DNA of 46,790 bases from Desulfobulbus sp. (lineage in GTDB: Bacteria > Desulfobacterota > Desulfobulbia > Desulfobulbales > Desulfobulbaceae), in NCBI GenBank assembly GCA_012729435.1, contig JAAYDD010000264.1, positions 1 to 46,790 on the forward strand. The letters run 5' to 3'. The number at the start of each line of letters is the position of its first letter. Position 1 is the stretch's first letter. Below, one piece after another: positions 8,952 to 16,853 of this stretch. Both the position numbers and the translations under genes were made by a program. A model generated the notes under the pieces. That model did no database searches and was not told the DNA's origin. It saw nothing but the letters and a program-made list of their open reading frames with translations.

Positions 8952-9282
8952 ACGGCTCCTCCATAACGGGCGGGTATTTCGTGATTCTGCAGGGACAGTC
9001 CGGTTGTGCGGGACTGATCCCGTTGTCTGTTGACAGATATCCCTGTTCATAGACACAAGAGCCTGACCGGCATATCCAACAGGTTCAGTCTGGATTTTGC
9101 GGCAAATGGTAGGGGTTTGTTGGTTCAGGCAGTGAGATTGCTACTACAAAGAGTGTCAGGCCAAAGAGGCCGGACGTCCGTTGGGATCCATCAGAACGTG
9201 TGCGAAGAGTACAGAGAACTGAAACTGATATACTTACAGTTATTCACTAAAAAAAGCAAGGATGATAAGCAGCCGGCCTGAT
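8952..9282. other. Intergenic region, 331 bases
   Basis: Lies between the sirtuin stop and the helicase start (both minus strand) and probably contains the helicase promoter and leader. A small hairpin GGCC-AAAGA-GGCC is near 9153-9165. A run of seven A at 9250-9256 would read as a T-run after the sirtuin gene on the minus strand, but I could not find a stable stem in front of it. No gene is supported. Confidence 0.4.
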
Positions 9283-10065
9283 TTACTTCCGGCGGCAGAT
9301 CTGAACAAGGTGCGGCAGAGTATGGACCAGATCACCCTGCAGAAAGAGGGCGGCACGCCGGGAGGACTCCGTATACATGGAGTCCGGTAACGAGCGTTCG
9401 CGGTTGCACTCTATTATGCGGCCGCCGTTCTGATAAACCAGAGACGGAAGCGCGGCAGCAGGGTAAACCTGAGCCGAGGTTCCGATCACGAGCAGCAGAT
9501 CGCAGTCAGCGATGAAGCGGTGAATCGCGTCAAGTTGCCGGACATCTTCACCAAAGAGAACGACATTTGGCTTCAGAGGAAAGGTGCAAAGGTTGCAGAG
9601 GGGTGTTTCTGTCGTGTGATAGTGTTCGGGAGTAACCGGTACCAGATTGCCGCACTGGAGGCACTGGAGGTGCTGATGGTCGCCGTGGATTTCAAAGACT
9701 TTCCTGCTGCCGGCCTGTTGATGAAGGTTGTCGATGTTCTGTGTGATGATGCCGTGCAGAAGACCCATCTCTTCAAGATCCGCCAGGGCCCGGTGCGCCG
9801 CATTCGGCTCCTTGCCGTTCAACGTTTTGCCGAGTGCCCGGTACAGTTCCCAGGCCTTGCCCGGATCTCGATAAAAAACCTCGATGGTGGCATACTCTTC
9901 CGGTGCAAAGACGGACCACAGACCACCGGAACTGCGGAAGTCGGGGATGCCGCTTCCCACAGAGATACCTGCACCGGTCAGGGCGGCAACTTTATGAGCG
10001 GTATGCAACCAGGCAGCTGCCTGGTCGGGAGGACTGGGGACGGTGTTGTTCTGTCTGGTTATCAT
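9283..10065 (-). CDS. Sirtuin family NAD-dependent protein deacylase
   Basis: 260 residues from the ATG at 10065. Motifs are ALTGAGISVGSGIPDFRS (NAD binding), TQNIDNLHQQAG, the catalytic His in EIHGDH, two zinc CxxC pairs (CLQC and CNLC), FGEDV and VIGTSAQVYPAA. Sirtuins remove acyl groups from lysine using NAD. The family-based start at 10065 has no ribosome binding site. Two upstream in-frame starts do better on translation signals: ATG at 10131, overlapping the stop of a small ORF as TGATG, and TTG at 10152 behind GAGGAGG. They would add 22 or 29 residues. The deacylase call is firm; the start and the acyl type are not. Confidence 0.9.
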   Translation of the reverse strand: MITRQNNTVPSPPDQAAAWLHTAHKVAALTGAGISVGSGIPDFRSSGGLWSVFAPEEYATIEVFYRDPGKAWELYRALGKTLNGKEPNAAHRALADLEEMGLLHGIITQNIDNLHQQAGSRKVFEIHGDHQHLQCLQCGNLVPVTPEHYHTTETPLCNLCTFPLKPNVVLFGEDVRQLDAIHRFIADCDLLLVIGTSAQVYPAAALPSLVYQNGGRIIECNRERSLPDSMYTESSRRAALFLQGDLVHTLPHLVQICRRK

Positions 10066-10130
10066 GACGGGAAAAAATAATGATGTCTGTCGGTCTTTTA
10101 ACGGTTTGAGAAGATGATTGCCAGGACGCA

Positions 10131-10235
10131 TCAACAGCCGGATCGGACACAATAAGCCTCCTCAGCCGGCTGGTGGTGAGCGCGGTTTTTCATCTCTTCC
10201 GGCTGTACTGTAATATCAGCCTGCTCCACGCTCAC
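10131..10235 (-). CDS. Possible small ORF (34 aa) coupled to the sirtuin gene
   Basis: A GTG at 10235 follows AAAAAGGAG at ideal spacing and opens a 34-codon frame. The peptide begins VSVEQADITVQPEEMKNRAH and ends EEAYCVRSGC. Its TGA overlaps an in-frame sirtuin ATG (10131) as TGATG, and a second GAGGAGG lies within its 3' end. I recognise no family. It could be a real small protein, a leader peptide controlling sirtuin translation, or chance. The region upstream (10236-10428) holds no gene I can support. Confidence 0.35.
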   Translation of the reverse strand: MSVEQADITVQPEEMKNRAHHQPAEEAYCVRSGC

Positions 10236-10428
10236 CTTCACTCCTTTTTCCGGAGTTGGAGAAGACCGTGGTGGAGCCTTTGTTTGAACCAGACAAAGAG
10301 CTCCTGAACAGCCCGGCTTCTGTCGCATCTTACTCTATCGGAGGCATTTTTTCGAATGTTTGTAGACTGCCGGGCCGGTTCGTCTGATGCGGATGGTTGA
10401 GAGCGTTTTTAAACATGTTCCGCCCGGA

Positions 10429-11580
10429 TCAGACCTGTGATTTTTTGACAGTGTACAGGTGGGCGTCCTGCAGAGAGGTCAGCTCCCGGTCAACAATTCC
10501 CTGGTTGAAGAAGAGCCGGAAGAGCAGCCAGGTATAGGCCAGAACAGCCAGCACGGCAAAGACCGGTTGAAAGTAGCCGAGGGGGCAGAGGATGAGAACG
10601 GTCAGCCAGTGGAGAAGGATAACGGTTTTCGAATGGAGCTGGAGCGGGAAGTCTCCGTGACGGCTGATCACGGCGAGGCCGCTCAGGTTCCAGCCGTACA
10701 GAGCGGTAAAGGCATGCAGTCGGAGAAGGGGATGGCTGATTTCCGGAGTGTAGTAAGGGGAGAAACTGAGCAGAATGTACGCAATGCCGGTGAGAGAGGT
10801 GATCAGTAAAAAGAGAATGCCTGAGGTGAGGAAGGCCTTTTGCTGTAGTTGAATACCTTCATGCCAGTAGAGGTACAGGATAAGTGCCACGGTCAGAAAC
10901 AACAGGTTGGAGATTGCCACCTGAGCGGCGAACAGATTGGCAAGAATAAAGCCAAAGAAGATAATCACGCCCAGGTTGATACTCCAGAAGGAGGCCTCTT
11001 TCAGGACAGCGGTTATCGGCCGGGTCTCCTGTTTCATGAGTGTGAAGATCACGGACATGGAGATCAGGGAGACCGGAAAGGAGAAGCCGAGGAAAAAGGT
11101 ATCGAGTTTCAGTTTTTCAATGGTGAACCAATGAAGGTAGACAGAGTTGAGAATGACCGGACTGGAGATGAGCAACCCGAGTGACAGGCAGAGAAGCGCA
11201 GCCTGATGGAATTTCTGGGGGACAGAGTCTTCAAATGAGAAGAGTCCTTTGGGAAACCAGCTGCCGAAATGCTCAACCCGTGCGGTCTCGATCAGGTAGG
11301 CGAGGGCCAGGGGAATGAAAATTGTCGGCAGATACCACTGAAGAAAGGCACAGAGGGCAAAGGCCAGGGCTAGAACAAGGAAGAGTACGCCGCGCCGGGA
11401 AAGGGCGGAACGGCCTTCAGTGAAGTAGATGAGCAGGGTGCCGCCGGTACACAGGTTGAAAAGAAAGATGTGTAACCGTTCAAAGTTAAGAACCGTCGGC
11501 GGCACAAGGTGATGAAGAAAACCGCAGGTCAGCGCGGTGGACATCATGACCAGTAAAATGGTTTTGAGTTTCCAGCTCAC
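10429..11580 (-). CDS. Multi-pass membrane protein of unknown function
   Basis: 383 residues from a GTG at 11580 with AGGAG six bases upstream. About eleven hydrophobic segments run through nearly the whole length, so it is an integral inner-membrane protein. Histidines lie in or near several segments (LHHLVPP, FERLHIF, LRLHAFTALYGW, ILLHWLTV). That recalls haem- or copper-binding membrane proteins such as the NnrS or oxidase subunit I groups, but I cannot assign it to either. It starts 18 bases after the SRPBCC-YfcH gene and is probably cotranscribed with it and the preceding YfcH. The function is unknown. Confidence 0.75.
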   Translation of the reverse strand: MSWKLKTILLVMMSTALTCGFLHHLVPPTVLNFERLHIFLFNLCTGGTLLIYFTEGRSALSRRGVLFLVLALAFALCAFLQWYLPTIFIPLALAYLIETARVEHFGSWFPKGLFSFEDSVPQKFHQAALLCLSLGLLISSPVILNSVYLHWFTIEKLKLDTFFLGFSFPVSLISMSVIFTLMKQETRPITAVLKEASFWSINLGVIIFFGFILANLFAAQVAISNLLFLTVALILYLYWHEGIQLQQKAFLTSGILFLLITSLTGIAYILLSFSPYYTPEISHPLLRLHAFTALYGWNLSGLAVISRHGDFPLQLHSKTVILLHWLTVLILCPLGYFQPVFAVLAVLAYTWLLFRLFFNQGIVDRELTSLQDAHLYTVKKSQV

Positions 11581-11598
11581 AGTGAACTCCTGTATGGA

Positions 11599-12978
11599 TT
11601 AGGTGCTTCGGCCGAGAAGATGGCGGAGAGTCTGTTCCAGATCATCGTGCCGGAAATGGTAGCCCGACTGCTGCAGTTTATCCGTGGCAACACGACACCC
11701 GCCCAGCAGCACCTCTTCGGCCATCTGACCGAGCATGGTTCTGAGCACTCCTGCGGGTATCGGCGGCAGCAGGGGCCGGTGAAGAACCCGTGCCAGGGTC
11801 TGCAGAAGTTCGCTGTTGGTGACCGGGTGAGGTGAGGCAATGTTAACGGGACCGTGGAGTGAGGGGGTGCACAGGGCGTGGAGGATAACGCTGATCATGT
11901 CGTTGATGCCGATCCAGCTGATAAACTGACGGCCGTCACCAAAACGGCGGGGGAACCCAACGGGAGCAGTGCTGAGCAGTCTCTGCAGGGCTCCGCCCCG
12001 GGGAGTAAGCACCACGCCGATACGCATGACAACAGTGCGTATGCCGCGATCTTCTGCCGGTCGGGCAGCCTGTTCCCAGAGGCCGCAGACATCGGAAATG
12101 AAGTCGTCGCCGGCCTGATCCTCTTCACGCATGCAGCAGTCAAGGCAGTTGCCGTAGAACCCGACCGCTGAAGCGGTGAGGAACACCCGGGGAGGAACAG
12201 GCAGTCTGGCAATGGTGCGGGCGATGAGACCGGTCCCCTGGACACGGCTCTCAATGATCTTTCTTTTTTTTGCCGCGGTCCAGCGCCCGCCGCCGATGTT
12301 GTCGCCGGCCAGATGAATGATGCTGTCAAAGGGAGGCAGGTCGGTCAGGTTAAGATGGCCGGAGGGCGGATCCCAGTGGATTTCTTGTTTGCTCCTGTCC
12401 GGAGGACGTCGGACCAGAGTCCAGACATCATGACCGCCGGTGGTCAGGAGAGGTCGCAGGGCCGAACCAAGCACACCGCTGGCGCCGCTGATCAGTATGC
12501 GCAACGGTTGTGTACGCAAACGGTTGTGGAGTTCGATGTCAGAGCGCAGTGTGTCGTGACGGTATCGGAAGATGCGCTCAAGGGTGCGATTAACCAGTTT
12601 CCCGGCAGAAGCCGGCAGAAGAAATGATCCGCGCAGAGCGTAGTCGATGCGGTCCTCCAGCAGTGCTCCTTCTTCTGTGTCTGTAAAACAGTGAGTGTGC
12701 GTCCAGCGGGCAAAAGGACCCCGTTCCTGGATATCCTGGAACACAACACCGGGGGTGTTCATTACATGTCGGGCGTGCCAGTTGTAGGGAACCGGACCGG
12801 CATACATTCTCATTGTCACCCTGCCGCCGGGTTCGATGCCGCCTTCCCGGGCAATGACACGGGTCTTTTCCCAGGGCGGGATCAGACGCTCGAGAGCTCC
12901 GGGACGGCTGTGCCAGGTGTACAGTTCGTCGGCTGTGCAGGGAAAGAGTGAGCGTGCTGTGAAAGCGGAGTCAGTCAC
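11599..12978 (-). CDS. Fusion of SRPBCC domain and YfcH-type SDR epimerase (TIGR01777/DUF1731)
   Basis: 459 residues from a GTG at 12978 with GGAGG six bases upstream; the start overlaps the previous gene by 8 bases. Residues 1 to about 150 (FTARSLFPCTADELYTWHSRPGALERLIPPW) resemble the SRPBCC/polyketide-cyclase ligand-binding fold. From about residue 157 an atypical SDR begins (LRILISGASGVLGSAL, NAD(P)-binding glycines), with LTASAVGFYGN keeping the active-site Tyr region. It ends with the DUF1731 tail (LLPPIPAGVLRTMLGQMAEEVLLGG). The substrate is unknown for the family. The fusion suggests that a lipid or isoprenoid-like ligand is presented to the reductase, which is inference. Confidence 0.85.
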   Translation of the reverse strand: MTDSAFTARSLFPCTADELYTWHSRPGALERLIPPWEKTRVIAREGGIEPGGRVTMRMYAGPVPYNWHARHVMNTPGVVFQDIQERGPFARWTHTHCFTDTEEGALLEDRIDYALRGSFLLPASAGKLVNRTLERIFRYRHDTLRSDIELHNRLRTQPLRILISGASGVLGSALRPLLTTGGHDVWTLVRRPPDRSKQEIHWDPPSGHLNLTDLPPFDSIIHLAGDNIGGGRWTAAKKRKIIESRVQGTGLIARTIARLPVPPRVFLTASAVGFYGNCLDCCMREEDQAGDDFISDVCGLWEQAARPAEDRGIRTVVMRIGVVLTPRGGALQRLLSTAPVGFPRRFGDGRQFISWIGINDMISVILHALCTPSLHGPVNIASPHPVTNSELLQTLARVLHRPLLPPIPAGVLRTMLGQMAEEVLLGGCRVATDKLQQSGYHFRHDDLEQTLRHLLGRST

Positions 12979-13873
12979 TGGTCGCCTCCAGCAGGGCTGT
13001 GTGGAGGTCTGGATAGGTGAACTGAAAGCCGCTGTTGATCAGGGCGTCGGGCACGGTCTTCTGCCCCTGCAGCAGGGAGCGGCCGAATTCCCCCAGAACC
13101 AGTTTCACAATAAAGGCGGGGGTTGGCAGGAACGCCGGACGCTTGAGGACACGGCCCAGTTCACGGGCAAATTCTTTTTGTCTGACTGTGTGCGGTGCCG
13201 TGAAGTTAAAGGCGCCGTGGCTTTGTTCCGCACCGAGAAGGAAGATCGCGGCATTGACGAGATCCTCCAGGTGGATCCAGGGGAACCACTGTCGGCCGTT
13301 GCCGATCGGTCCACCCAGGCCGAGCTGAAAGGGAAGTTTCATCGTAGCCAGCGCACCGCCGCCTTTACCTAGCACAAGGCCGAAACGCATCACCGCCACC
13401 CGGGCACCCTTGTCAGCCGCCTTGTAAGCCTCTGCTTCCCAGTCTTCACAGACCCGGGCAAGAAAACCGCCTCCCGCCGGGCTGGTTTCCGGTTTTTCTT
13501 CTTCACCGCCGTCACCGTAATATCCGGCTGCAGAGGTACTGAGCAAAATTGTTTTGCTGGAGTCCGGCAGGGCAGTCACAAGATTTCTGGTGGTCAGAAT
13601 ACGGCTGTCGTAAATGGCTTTTTTCCGGCGTTTTGTCCAGAGGCTGATTACCGATCGACCGGTGAGGTTGATGAGCCCGTCCTGTCCGGGAACGTGTTCC
13701 TGCCAGTCTCCCGGTCGGGTAGTGTCGGCGGTTACATAGGTCAATTGAGGGTGCGGTGCGAGAAGACAATGCCCGCTGCTGCCGATGATGGTGATTTCAT
13801 GACCCAGATCAATAAGTTTTCGGCTGAGTGCGGTGCCGACAAAACCAGATCCACCGGTAAGCAGAATTTTCAT
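12971..13873 (-). CDS. YfcH-type SDR epimerase/oxidoreductase (TIGR01777/DUF1731)
   Basis: 300 residues from the ATG at 13873 with GGAGG six bases upstream; the frame continues to 13957 without a start signal. KILLTGGSGFVGTALSRKL is the N-terminal NAD(P)-binding fold, LSTSAAGYYGDGG holds the active-site Tyr, and PAFIVKLVLGEFGRSLLQGQ belongs to the DUF1731 C-terminus. It is about the size of E. coli YfcH, whose reaction is not established. It is paralogous to the C-terminal part of the next gene, and the two overlap by 8 bases, so they are translated together. Confidence 0.88.
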   Translation of the reverse strand: MKILLTGGSGFVGTALSRKLIDLGHEITIIGSSGHCLLAPHPQLTYVTADTTRPGDWQEHVPGQDGLINLTGRSVISLWTKRRKKAIYDSRILTTRNLVTALPDSSKTILLSTSAAGYYGDGGEEEKPETSPAGGGFLARVCEDWEAEAYKAADKGARVAVMRFGLVLGKGGGALATMKLPFQLGLGGPIGNGRQWFPWIHLEDLVNAAIFLLGAEQSHGAFNFTAPHTVRQKEFARELGRVLKRPAFLPTPAFIVKLVLGEFGRSLLQGQKTVPDALINSGFQFTYPDLHTALLEATSD

Positions 13874-13955
13874 GGCAACCTCCGGGCAACAGGATGGAAT
13901 TGAATAAGAGATGGTCTGCTGTCCTGTTAGCATAACCATCCTCTCGCCGGACGGC

Positions 13956-13996
13956 AAAGAAAAAGGCCGAAAGAGTGTGATCTGGCCGCTCTTTCG
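13956..13996 (-). terminator. Intrinsic terminator after the DUF155 gene
   Basis: On the minus strand CGAAAGAG and CTCTTTCG form a perfect 8-base stem (13996-13989 and 13975-13968) with a 13-base loop, followed by GCC and a T-rich tail at 13964-13956. It begins four bases after the stop of the DUF155 gene. Confidence 0.75.
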
Positions 13997-13999
13997 ATG

Positions 14000-14773
14000 T
14001 TAGTTGATGAAGAAGAGAAGGATTTCGATGGCTATGAGGATGATGATGATCCATTCCAGCATACTTGAGTGGCGATGTTTTTGTTCATCTGCCATCATCT
14101 CCAGCAGTTCCTGGATAACCTCCAGCCGGTTTTTGAGTACAGTGGCCCGCGGGGCGATTTCGAGATACCGGGAGAGGGCGAGATAGTAGTGCTCCAGCTC
14201 CGGGTACTCCCAGATGAACTCAGGTGTGTCGAGCAAGTTAAACTGCAGGATGATGTGCGATTTTTCCAGGTACACACGGCCCCGTTCCCTGGCGAGCTTG
14301 ACTCGGGACAGGGCGATGGAGCCTTTCCGGGCCAGTGTTTCGGGGATGTATTTTGTTTTCTGAATGGTTTTTTCAATTGAGGTTTCAAAAAAGGCCAGCT
14401 TGGTCGACTGTGCCAGGGCATGACTCAGCGAGAGGCAGGTCAGTTCGGACAGGTTGTCAACCTCAATCAGGTCGTTGCGGATGCGAATACTGATTTCACC
14501 GGTCTGTCGGAAGTGGAGCTCTTCATCAATAAGAGGTGTCAGGGGATTGATCAGATACTTGCCCAGCAGAGCAAGTAAGCGCTGTTCAGCTTCATGTTCG
14601 TACTGAAAAAGTACGCAGACTCCGTAGTCAAAGAGAAAGGCAAAAACATTCTCGCCCTGTGTGAGGATGATAACGTTGCGCAGTCGGGTGGCTTTTGTCT
14701 GCTGTGAGAGAAATTCCCAGAGGGCGTCAAATTGAAATCGTTCGGCCAGACAGATTGCTTTAACGGTTTGCAT
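14000..14773 (-). CDS. DUF155 / RMD1 (YagE-like) family protein with C-terminal membrane anchor
   Basis: 257 residues from the ATG at 14773; a TTG six codons earlier is the alternative and neither has a good ribosome binding site. The family core is seen in FIWEYPELEHYYLALSRYLE, in VLKNRLEVIQELLEMMADE and in the terminal SSMLEWIIIILIAIEILLFF, which is one membrane-spanning helix. This is the layout of eukaryotic mitochondrial RMD1/RMND1 proteins and their bacterial homologues. In eukaryotes they support mitochondrial translation or membrane tethering. The bacterial role is not known. Most of the protein should face the cytoplasm, but the topology is inferred. Confidence 0.83.
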   Translation of the reverse strand: MQTVKAICLAERFQFDALWEFLSQQTKATRLRNVIILTQGENVFAFLFDYGVCVLFQYEHEAEQRLLALLGKYLINPLTPLIDEELHFRQTGEISIRIRNDLIEVDNLSELTCLSLSHALAQSTKLAFFETSIEKTIQKTKYIPETLARKGSIALSRVKLARERGRVYLEKSHIILQFNLLDTPEFIWEYPELEHYYLALSRYLEIAPRATVLKNRLEVIQELLEMMADEQKHRHSSMLEWIIIILIAIEILLFFIN

Positions 14774-14836
14774 TGACAGTGGGCTGCTCAATCGGGGCGG
14801 CCGATGGTCGCTCAGGTTTGTCCTGGATGGAAGAAA

Positions 14837-15268
14837 TTACTTTTTCGGGGGTTCGGAGCCAGACCTTCGTTTAAGCTCCGGATAGTATTTTTCAATGCAT
14901 TTCGGACAGATACCGTGGGTGAATTCAGCGGCGGCCTTTGTCTCCACAACCCGTTTAACGCTGTCCCAGAATTCCGGATCCAGACGGATGCCTTTGCAGG
15001 AGGCGCAGACCGGCAGAATACTTTCGAGGTAGCTTATTTTTGTTAGGAGCTTGTACGTGTGACGGATTATGAGGGCACCTACAATGCCGATGACAATGCT
15101 TTCGAAGATGGATTCCCGCCAGTTTATCGGTGTTGACGGGCCGCCAAGCAACACGTAGGGGATATCAAAAATTTCATCGAACCACGACAGCGCAATACAG
15201 AAAAAGATAGCAAGAGATTCATACCAGCAGACCTTTTTGGCGATCAAGTTGTTTACAGGCTGCTCCAT
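14837..15268 (-). CDS. Small membrane protein with paired CxxC (zinc-ribbon-like) sensor tail
   Basis: 143 residues from the ATG at 15268, with AAGGA eight bases upstream. Two hydrophobic segments lie at about residues 18-41 and 54-70. The C-terminal soluble part has CASC (88-91) and CPKC (121-124) separated by KGIRLDPEFWDSVKRVVE and AEFTHGIC. This module is familiar from the ends of many deltaproteobacterial PAS and histidine-kinase proteins, where it reads like ICAxCKKIRDDxGYW...SHGICPEC. Here it is attached only to a short membrane domain, with no kinase, GGDEF or receiver part. The cysteines probably bind a metal or form disulfides. The function is unknown. Confidence 0.7.
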   Translation of the reverse strand: MEQPVNNLIAKKVCWYESLAIFFCIALSWFDEIFDIPYVLLGGPSTPINWRESIFESIVIGIVGALIIRHTYKLLTKISYLESILPVCASCKGIRLDPEFWDSVKRVVETKAAAEFTHGICPKCIEKYYPELKRRSGSEPPKK

Positions 15269-15419
15269 GATACGTTCCTTAAGAAAGATAATTTTATCGG
15301 CTGTACTGGAAAGCGGACAGAAAAAACAATGATTATTGTCTTTGTGCAAGCATCCGCATCATACTCCGCTTTCCCGTGGATTGCACAGGGAAAAGCAGTC
15401 GGGGCATGCATGTGTACTT

Positions 15420-15680
15420 TCAGAAGACCGGGGTTTCACGGCCGTCAACATGACTGATGACGATCCGCGGTGTCTTTAAAGAGATGACCTGCGGCTCAAT
15501 GCGGAGCAGTTCCTCTCTGTTCCATTGACCGCTCTGCTCAAGCAGAGCAAGAGCCTCATCTTTGGAAGTGGCGAGCACCGTGACATCAGCCTGCAGGTAA
15601 TTACTTGTGTGGATGTGTGGTTCGTCGAGCATGGACCAGCTGGAAAAGTGTTTGCTGTGTCGCCAGATGAAAAGTTGCAT
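15420..15680 (-). CDS. Small hypothetical protein (86 aa)
   Basis: 86 residues from an ATG at 15680 preceded by GGAGA at eight bases. No membrane segment or known motif was recognised. The middle part (ADVTVLATSKDEALALLEQSGQWNREELLRIEPQVISL) looks like a compact alpha/beta fold. It lies alone between the CxxC membrane protein and panE, divergent from panE. A TATAAAAT-type -10 lies upstream on its strand near 15723-15716. The start signal and sensible composition support a real gene. Confidence 0.6.
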   Translation of the reverse strand: MQLFIWRHSKHFSSWSMLDEPHIHTSNYLQADVTVLATSKDEALALLEQSGQWNREELLRIEPQVISLKTPRIVISHVDGRETPVF

Positions 15681-15794
15681 GCATGTCTCTCCGCGTTGAG
15701 GATGAAAAAACGTTCATTTTATACCAGGATATCTTACTCTGTCGTACCGGGCTGTGCAAATGTTAGCTCCAGCGGACTCTTTGACGGGTTCGAG

Positions 15795-15824
15795 TTGACC
15801 TTTTTGGACGATGGTTTATAAAAT
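15795..15824 (+). promoter_or_regulatory. Sigma70-type promoter of panE-panB
   Basis: TTGACC at 15795-15800 is followed after 16 bases by TATAAA (15817-15822), or after 18 bases by TAAAAT (15819-15824). It lies about 50 bases before the panE ATG. This is the best promoter match on the plus strand in the window. Confidence 0.6.
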
Positions 15825-15871
15825 GTCGCTGCCTGGATCAAGCCGGACCGCGGTCCATGATGGGAGCAGTG

Positions 15872-16825
15872 ATGCAGACTGAACAGAAACACATGGAGAT
15901 TGTGATCATCGGAGCAGGTGCCCTCGGTTGTCTGTTTGGTGCTCTGCTTGCGGCACATGCTTCGGTCACTTTGTATACCACAAACAGCGATCACGCGCGT
16001 GTCATCAACGAAGACGGTCTTCTGCTGACGGGCATGGACGGCCGGCGGCACAACCTTGCACTGCCTGTACTGACCGCGCCGGAGCAGTACGATCGCCGGG
16101 CTGATCTGATCCTGATCTGTACGAAGGCCAGGTCAACCGGTGCTGCGGCTGGCACAGCCGAGCAGCTTCTGGCTGCAGACGGGCTGGTGCTCACCCTGCA
16201 GAACGGGCTGGGCAATCTGGAGCAGATCGCCGCTCGCGTCGGCAGCCGGCGTGCTGCCGCCGGTATCACGGCACAGGGTGCGACCCTCCAGGCGCCCGGC
16301 CGGGTCCTCCATGCCGGTAACGGCGCCACGGTGCTTGCCGTCGGTCCCGGACAGGACACAGCGGTTGCAGCGGTTGTCGGGTTGTTCAACCGTGCCGGTC
16401 TTGATGCCGACATCAGCCATGATGTCGATGCCCTCCTCTGGTCAAAGCTGATTGTCAACGTCGGGATCAACGGTCTTGCAGCGATGCTTCGTGTTCCCAA
16501 CGGTACTCTGACCGAGGTCGATGCCTGCCGGAATCTGCTGGACGAGCTGGTGACCGAAGCAATGGCTGTGGCCCGTGCCCTGCGTATTGATCTTGATTAT
16601 GAGGAGCAGCTTGACCGTGTTCACCGGGTCTGCCGGCAGACGAGCGCCAACCGTGCATCCATGCTTCAGGACGTGCTGCGGAAGGTGCCGACAGAGATCG
16701 ATGTTATCAACGGCGCCGTGGTTGCCAAAGGACGTGAGACCGGTATAGCCACTCCGGCTAATCAGTTTCTTACCCGGATGATCAAGGCGCTGGAGGCCAC
16801 TGCAGGCCAGCGGGTATCCACCTGA
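15872..16825 (+). CDS. panE: 2-dehydropantoate 2-reductase
   Basis: 317 residues from the ATG at 15872, which has GGGAG seven bases upstream; ATGs at 15857 and 15893 fit less well. It reduces ketopantoate to pantoate with NADPH in pantothenate synthesis. IVIIGAGALGCLFGALL is the Rossmann motif, TLQNGLGN the nucleotide and substrate loop, and ALLWSKLIVNVGINGLAAML contains the catalytic Lys. PTEIDVINGAVV carries the conserved Glu. It is followed 28 bases later by panB, so both ketopantoate steps are together; panC and panD are not in the window. Confidence 0.93.
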   Translation: MQTEQKHMEIVIIGAGALGCLFGALLAAHASVTLYTTNSDHARVINEDGLLLTGMDGRRHNLALPVLTAPEQYDRRADLILICTKARSTGAAAGTAEQLLAADGLVLTLQNGLGNLEQIAARVGSRRAAAGITAQGATLQAPGRVLHAGNGATVLAVGPGQDTAVAAVVGLFNRAGLDADISHDVDALLWSKLIVNVGINGLAAMLRVPNGTLTEVDACRNLLDELVTEAMAVARALRIDLDYEEQLDRVHRVCRQTSANRASMLQDVLRKVPTEIDVINGAVVAKGRETGIATPANQFLTRMIKALEATAGQRVST

Positions 16826-16853
16826 AAACCGTCATCCCAACTCAGGAGGCTTC

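Noticed and set aside
8952-9056. N-terminal extension of the DEAD-box helicase by 35 residues
   Set aside because: The ATG at 8951 has a GGAGG at proper distance and begins directly before the helicase Q-motif region; the extension has low-complexity composition.
10245-10285. tRNA-like 3' end on the minus strand (GGTTCAAAC followed by CCACCA)
   Set aside because: The T-arm does not have the correct stem geometry and no matching acceptor 5' strand or anticodon arm lies about 70 bases upstream.
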